DNA from: Chloroflexota bacterium
GTDB taxonomy: Bacteria > Chloroflexota > Limnocylindria > Limnocylindrales > CSP1-4
Assembly (NCBI GenBank): GCA_005880805.1
Contig: VBFZ01000131.1
Span: 1 to 14,556, forward strand
Length of the DNA: 14,556 nucleotides
Reading direction: 5' to 3'
This document shows positions 12,999 to 14,556 of the stretch, one piece after another. Both the position numbers and the translations under genes were made by a program. Positions within the stretch are counted from its first letter, which is position 1. Each line of letters begins with the position of its first letter. The notes below the pieces were generated by a model that saw only the letters and a list, made by a program, of their open reading frames with translations, made no database searches and was not told where the DNA came from.

Positions 12999-14134
12999 CC
13001 ACCGCGGCGGACGAGCGCCCATGGGTGCTGGTCACGGGCCCCGATCAGTCGCGTGCGTCTGTGGCCGCCGTGCGCCTGCTGGCCGAGGCCGGCTGCCGGG
13101 TCGCGGTCACGGCCACCGGGCGGGCGTCCCTGGCGGCAGCGTCGCGCTACTGCCGGCGGCGGGTCCGAGTGCCGGATGCCGAGGCGGATCCGGCAGGGTA
13201 TGCCGCGGCCGTCCGCGCGGAGCTATCGCGCGGTGGCTACCTGACGGTTCTGCCCGGGAGCGACGCCGCATCCATGGCGCTGGGTCGCCCAGAGGCCCGC
13301 TTCATGAACAAGCTCCAGGCCGCGGAGCTCGCCGGGGAGGTGGGCCTGCGCGTGCCGCCGAGCCGCGTCTTCGACTCGTACGAGGACTTGCGCGGCGCGG
13401 CTTCCGAGCTGCCCTACCCCGCGATCGTCAAGCCCGAGACCAAGCGCTTCCTCGCGCAGCGGGTCGAGCGGCCCGAGGATCTCGCTCGCGTCCCGGATGG
13501 CCCGGGCAGGCTCATCGTCCAACCATTCCTGAGCGACGACCTCCACGGGTTGCTCGGCCTGATGTGGCAGGGCCGCCTTGTCGCCGCAACCCACTTCCGT
13601 TATCTGCGCCTGTGGCCCTTGCCGGCGGGCACGGTGGCCGCGGCCGTGACGACCGCCCCCGACCCGGATCTCGAGGGTCAGGTGGCGCACGTCCTGGCCG
13701 GCTACGACGGCCTGTTCCACGCCGATCTGGCTGGTCCATATCTGCTCGACCTGAACCCACGCATCCACGCCACGATGCCTCTGGCGGCGGCGGCGGGTGC
13801 CGACATCGTCGCGGCTTACTGCGACGTCCTGCGGGGCGGACAACCACGCACGGTCCGGGGCCGGCCGGGGATCCGTTTCCAATGGCTCGAAGGCGACCTT
13901 CGCAGCCTCTTCCGCGCCGTGCGCGAGGGACGGATCTCGCTCCGCCAGGCGCTCCGCGAGGCGCGGCCCCGCAGGGGCACTGTCCACAGCCTCGAGTCGT
14001 TCCACGACCCCCGACCGTTTCTCGAGCGCTTCCGGTTCCTGCGTCGCGATTTCGAGACGCGCCAGGCTCGGCGGCGAGGCGAGCGACGGCGCGCCCGCGG
14101 CAATTCTGGTGGACCTCCGAGTGGGCCTTCGTAA
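12995..14134 (+). CDS. ATP-grasp ligase of a glycan cluster
   Basis: This is a 379-residue ATP-grasp enzyme, the class that couples ATP hydrolysis to joining a carboxylate to an amine, thiol or similar via an acyl phosphate. The N-terminal Rossmann-like pre-ATP domain starts with PWVLVTGPDQSRAS (9-22). The grasp fold shows FMNKLQAAELAGEVGL (103-118), YPAIVKPETK (141-150) with ATP-binding K146, and a metal-binding site in FHADL (241-245) and LLDLNPRIHAT (250-260) with D252/N254/R256. The pattern resembles the CarB/PylC-like group. The C-terminal tail is very basic. GTG 12995 overlaps the SDR stop by 4 bases. Position after a deacetylase and an SDR suggests that it adds an acyl or aminoacyl substituent to an amino sugar freed by the deacetylase; this is inference. 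A glycan-unrelated peptide ligase is the alternative. Confidence 0.85.
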   Translation: MTTAADERPWVLVTGPDQSRASVAAVRLLAEAGCRVAVTATGRASLAAASRYCRRRVRVPDAEADPAGYAAAVRAELSRGGYLTVLPGSDAASMALGRPEARFMNKLQAAELAGEVGLRVPPSRVFDSYEDLRGAASELPYPAIVKPETKRFLAQRVERPEDLARVPDGPGRLIVQPFLSDDLHGLLGLMWQGRLVAATHFRYLRLWPLPAGTVAAAVTTAPDPDLEGQVAHVLAGYDGLFHADLAGPYLLDLNPRIHATMPLAAAAGADIVAAYCDVLRGGQPRTVRGRPGIRFQWLEGDLRSLFRAVREGRISLRQALREARPRRGTVHSLESFHDPRPFLERFRFLRRDFETRQARRRGERRRARGNSGGPPSGPS

Positions 14135-14140
14135 GCCTCG

Positions 14141-14556
14141 CTAGTCGGAGAACACCTGGTGGTTGCGGGCGAGGAGCTGGAGCCACCCGTCCCGATCGGG
14201 CGGGATCCTGCGTCCCTCGCCGAGGATGGCCTCGACCACCGGGCACGTCGCCCGGCCGCGGAGGCGGAACCGGATGCGCGCGAGGCTTACGCTCGGGTGC
14301 CGAACGGCCTGGAGGAAGGCCCATCCCTCGACGGCAAGCATCGCGGGACGATCCCATCCACCGGCCGCAGCCCGACGCGCACCCCGCAGCGCGGCTCGGC
14401 GGGCGGAACCGAGCGCTCCGGCCGCCTGCCGCGCTCCTTCCGGATCCGCCGCGAGGAGCTCGCGCACGCGCTTCGCCCGCAGCCCGGTTTCGTTCGGACC
14501 ACCGTCGCGACGCGTTCCGTTGAGCAGGAGCTTGAACAAGCCTTCCGCGCCCGGTC
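14141..14556 (-). CDS. unrecognised protein, C-terminal fragment (5' end outside window)
   Basis: On the - strand the frame is open from the right window edge to TAG at 14141-14143, giving at least 138 residues of a protein that starts beyond the window. Codons use G/C at the third position as the neighbours do, and the frame ends 6 bp from the convergent ATP-grasp stop, so it looks genuine. A TTG at 14539 could serve as a start, but the frame continues upstream of it. Visible are LFKLLLNGTRRDGG near the edge, an Ala/Arg-rich helical stretch (GALGSARRAALRGARRAA), and a C-terminal part with AVEGWAFLQAVRHPS, ATCPVVEAILGEG and GWLQLLARNHQ. I do not recognise the family. A glycan-related transferase would fit the context, but nothing seen proves it. 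Confidence 0.6.
   Translation of the reverse strand, partial: PGAEGLFKLLLNGTRRDGGPNETGLRAKRVRELLAADPEGARQAAGALGSARRAALRGARRAAAGGWDRPAMLAVEGWAFLQAVRHPSVSLARIRFRLRGRATCPVVEAILGEGRRIPPDRDGWLQLLARNHQVFSD

Noticed and set aside
13021..14523. 500-residue open frame on the + strand overlapping the ATP-grasp gene
   Set aside because: Its product is a Gly/Arg/Pro-rich out-of-frame translation. The ATP-grasp frame carries all conserved motifs.
1..14556. tRNA, rRNA, insertion sequences, CRISPR arrays, phage or defence genes
   Set aside because: No cloverleaf, rRNA-like stretch, transposase motif, long terminal inverted repeat or cas-like motif was seen on either strand.

Overview
The window is uniformly G+C-rich, densely packed bacterial chromosome. 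A Thr-Pro linker of the (T-P)n / A-P-T-P type, SipW-type secretion and right-handed beta-helix exoproteins together suggest a Chloroflexota genome (Limnocylindria-like) or a related deep Gram-positive lineage; Actinomycetota is the main alternative. This is inferred from style, since no rRNA or marker gene is present.

Layout, left to right. (1) 1-1055, + strand: the C-terminal part of an aldehyde dehydrogenase cut by the window edge, probably unrelated to the rest. (2) About 285 bp of regulatory-looking DNA. (3) 1341-3233, + strand: a compact three-gene secretion cassette. It encodes a SipW-type-signal-peptide protein, a SipW-like (Ser/His, ER-type) signal peptidase, and a second exoprotein whose signal region shares the A-F-S-L-A-x-x-T-D-S motif with the first. 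(4) 3248-6506, - strand, a tight operon read leftwards: GT4 glycosyltransferase, thymidylate-kinase-like P-loop kinase, Wzx-type flippase. (5) A 478-bp divergent intergenic region with a candidate leftward promoter and degenerate repeats. (6) 6985-10255, + strand: two adjacent, clearly paralogous secreted beta-helix proteins. (7) 10327-14134, + strand: a GT4 glycosyltransferase, a NodB-type polysaccharide deacetylase, an SDR oxidoreductase and an ATP-grasp ligase. The last three are joined by 4-base start/stop overlaps. (8) 14141-14556, - strand: the C-terminal end of an unrecognised gene running off the window.

Taken together, 1341-14134 looks like an extracellular-matrix / exopolysaccharide locus. 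Glycosyltransferases build a glycan and the flippase exports its lipid-linked unit. The deacetylase, SDR and ATP-grasp enzymes probably tailor the sugars. The beta-helix proteins may bind or cut the polymer, and the SipW cassette may supply protein fibre or surface components, as in the tapA-sipW-tasA logic of Bacillus. No initiating sugar-phosphate transferase, Wzy polymerase or chain-length regulator is in the window, so the locus probably continues outside it. The joint function is inference; the family assignments of the individual enzymes are well supported by motifs.
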